This document shows positions 52,537 to 54,329 of a DNA stretch of 54,329 bases, in pieces. Origin of the DNA: Patescibacteria group bacterium UBA6489 (lineage in GTDB: Bacteria; Patescibacteriota; Gracilibacteria; BD1-5; UBA6164); assembly GCA_002435385.1 (NCBI GenBank), contig DJMN01000038.1:1-54329 (forward strand), given 5' to 3'. A model generated the notes under the pieces. It was not told the origin of the DNA, made no database searches, and was given only the letters and a program-made list of their open reading frames with translations. A program made the position numbers and the translations under genes. The stretch's first letter is position 1. Each line of letters begins with the position of its first letter.

Positions 52537-54329
52537 ATGACACAAATAAAAAAAAGCAATATATATGTTATCTTAGCTCTTTTCTTTATATTAATCATCT
52601 GAGCATTCACATATATAAATTATTTTAGTCAACCAACTACAAACACACCAAATCAAACAACTCAAAATACAATCATTCCAGACTTCAACCCAATCCCATC
52701 AGCAGAAGCAGATTACAGTAACATAATAAACTTTGATTCAGAAATGAACAAACAATCTGTTGAAGAAAATATAGAAATCTACCCAGAAATAGAAACAAAC
52801 TTTGTTTGGGAAGATGATAAAACACTAAAAATAGAAGTAAAAGATAGTCTTGAAGAAGATACTGATTTTATAGTAAACATAAGCAAAGATGCTCAAGATA
52901 TAAATTGAAAAAACATTGAAAAAGAAATAGTACAACAATTCAAGGTCGGCTGAATAGCAAAAGTAGATTTTATAACACCAGAATGAGAAATTACAGACCT
53001 ATCAAAAAATATAACAGTAAGGTTTAGTAAACCAATGATTTCTTTAACAACTCTAGATAACCAGCCAGAGTGTCCAATAAAAATAACACCAGAACTTCCT
53101 TGAAAATGTGTTTGGATAAGTACATCTACTTTTCAGTTTAGACCAACGCAAGGATTCCCAATCTGAGCAAAATATCAAGTTACAATTCCTGAATGAATTC
53201 AAACCATAGCATGAGACAAAACAACAAACTCAGTAAGTACAGAAATCACAACTCCAAAATTTGAGATTCTTAGTGCTCCTAAAAATGGATTCAAAGATAA
53301 ACCACTTATTATAGTTTTTAATACTCCTATCTCACTAGAAAATTTCAAAGAAAATTTTGAAATAAACTGAGTTAATACATCAGAACTAGATATAGATTAT
53401 TTTAAAGTAGGTTCAAAAATAGAGTGAGAACAAATTATCAAAAAAGATATAATCTCGATATTACCAAAAAGCAAAGATTGGTGATATTGAAAAAACTATA
53501 CCTACACACTAAAACCATGATTAAAATCTATAAGATGAAATGTAACTTTTTGAGAAATAAAAAAGGAAATTTTTAGTATACAAGAGTTATTAACTGATTA
53601 TAGAGCATTTGTTTACAATGACGAGACGATAGAAAACAAGGAGATTACAACAAATATGAAAAAAGCTCAAAATGAAAATATAATAACAAAAACAAATCCT
53701 AAACTACTACTTAGTTTTTATGAAGAGATAAGTCTTGATAAAAGTTTATTTTTAGCTACCAATGAAAATGGAAATAGTATAAATTTTGATATAAAATATG
53801 CAAAAACACTTGAATATATAGATTGAGAAAAAGAAGTAAAAGAAAATAAAAAATATATTATCCTAGAACTTAAAACGGATAAAATAAGTTCTTTGAAACT
53901 AAAAATAAATGCTTCAAAAGTTAGCAAATCAGAAGATAAAGAACTACTATTTAAAACAAAAGCTGACAATGAAATTACAGACTTCAAATTTGTAAATTAC
54001 AAAAAATCATGTTTAACCCTAAAAAATCCAATTGATTCATATTCTTATTATGGAGATAGGAACAATGATAATTTTTATTTTAAAGAAAAACCTCTATCTT
54101 GAATTCTTTCTCCTTCTCAGGAGAAAGAGGCTACAATTTTTTCTTTACTAAAGTTCTTTGTTGAGTGTCTGTACTTACTTTTAATCTTACTTTCCATTTT
54201 ACATTTTGCATTTTCAATTCTAATAAACCTCTTTCTCATAACACTTCTCACAATAAACGACTTCTGGTCTATCAGAAGCATAAGTTGTCTTCATATCTAT
54301 TCAGCATTTATCACATTTTCTATCAAATA
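52537..54329 (+). CDS. Alpha-2-macroglobulin-like protein, N-terminal part
   Basis: The frame stays open to the window edge, 597 codons. One N-terminal membrane helix (about 10-30) is followed by Ig-like Big_5/MG domains: KNITVRFSKPM, TFQFRPTQGFPIGAKYQVTIP, KPLIIVFNTPI. This order is typical of bacterial alpha-2-macroglobulins, which trap peptidases at the cell surface and usually exceed 1500 residues. At codon 522, about 54094-54140, the frame runs into a family B repeat, and after 54220 it is antisense to a zinc-ribbon gene. So the gene is probably cut short by the repeat, ending as a pseudogene of about 520 residues. Confidence 0.6.
54094..54140. repeat. Dispersed repeat family B, reversed half copy
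   Basis: GAATTCTTTCTCCTTCTCAG then GAGAAAGAGGCTACAATTTT: the reverse complement of the left half of the family, with the hairpin CTCCTTCTCAGGAG. It interrupts the alpha-2-macroglobulin-like frame. Confidence 0.7.
54220..54329 (-). CDS. Zinc-ribbon protein, C-terminal end
   Basis: Partial: the gene runs off the right edge and only its last 35 or so residues are seen. They carry two CxxC knuckles, CDKCGIDMKTTYASDRP and YCEKCYEKEVY, ending in TAG. This end is typical of short zinc-ribbon proteins widespread in Patescibacteria; the pattern is known to me but the function is not. Contains one TGA glycine. Confidence 0.7.

Overview
The window uses a recoded genetic code. In almost every gene on both strands TGA falls in frame exactly where protein families require glycine: the HAD motif DFDGT, Walker A GSGKS, the NAD kinase GGDGT neighbourhood, the SGGID loop of NAD synthetase. 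Genes end in TAA or TAG. UGA = Gly (translation table 25) is known from Candidatus Gracilibacteria (BD1-5) and Absconditabacteria (SR1), so this is most likely an AT-rich chromosome segment from one of those CPR/Patescibacteria lineages; the sequence does not let me choose between them. All gene limits below were read with UGA as glycine. Under the standard code most of these genes break into short fragments.

Layout. 0.3-7.3 kb: an NAD cofactor cluster on the minus strand (pncA, pncB, a radical SAM enzyme, nadE, nadK, then nadD). 7.7-14.3 kb: a SAM methyltransferase, a UGA-free membrane protein, a Nudix hydrolase, an aldehyde dehydrogenase and an acetolactate-synthase-like TPP enzyme. 14.6-18.6 kb: two tandem paralogues of an unrecognised large family. 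18.6-25.2 kb: a DUF4015-type glycoside hydrolase, a TrmB-like regulator, a MazG-like pyrophosphatase, a candidate leader RNA, a transglutaminase-like protein, an alpha/beta hydrolase and a REP-associated transposase with its repeats. 25.3-34.1 kb: an ABC-F ATPase, a DUF2809 protein, RNase HI with a zinc ribbon, and a minus-strand block of membrane proteins with a winged-helix regulator. 34.4-40.7 kb: a DEAH helicase with a long coiled-coil tail, a HAD phosphatase and a secreted protein. 40.8-45.6 kb: a two-spacer CRISPR array with Cas12a-type repeats, an unknown 175-residue gene, a 1144-residue Cas12a2-like nuclease and tspO. 46-54.3 kb: a TesA/YbbA/YbbP-like operon, small membrane proteins, an M28 peptidase, the start of an alpha-2-macroglobulin-like protein and the end of a zinc-ribbon gene.

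The most exciting locus is the minimal type V system at 40.8-45.1 kb. The nuclease has a split RuvC with a long I-II insertion, a cysteine-rich zinc region instead of the Cas12a Nuc domain, and RuvC-III about 20 residues from the C-terminus. That architecture fits Cas12a2, the RNA-triggered abortive-infection nuclease, better than Cas12a. No cas1, cas2 or cas4 lies in the window.

Other layers of structure are three dispersed repeat families (one tied to the REP transposase and even translated inside it), UGA-free gene cassettes that carry their own promoter, Shine-Dalgarno site and terminator, and two leaders with terminator-like hairpins directly before start codons.
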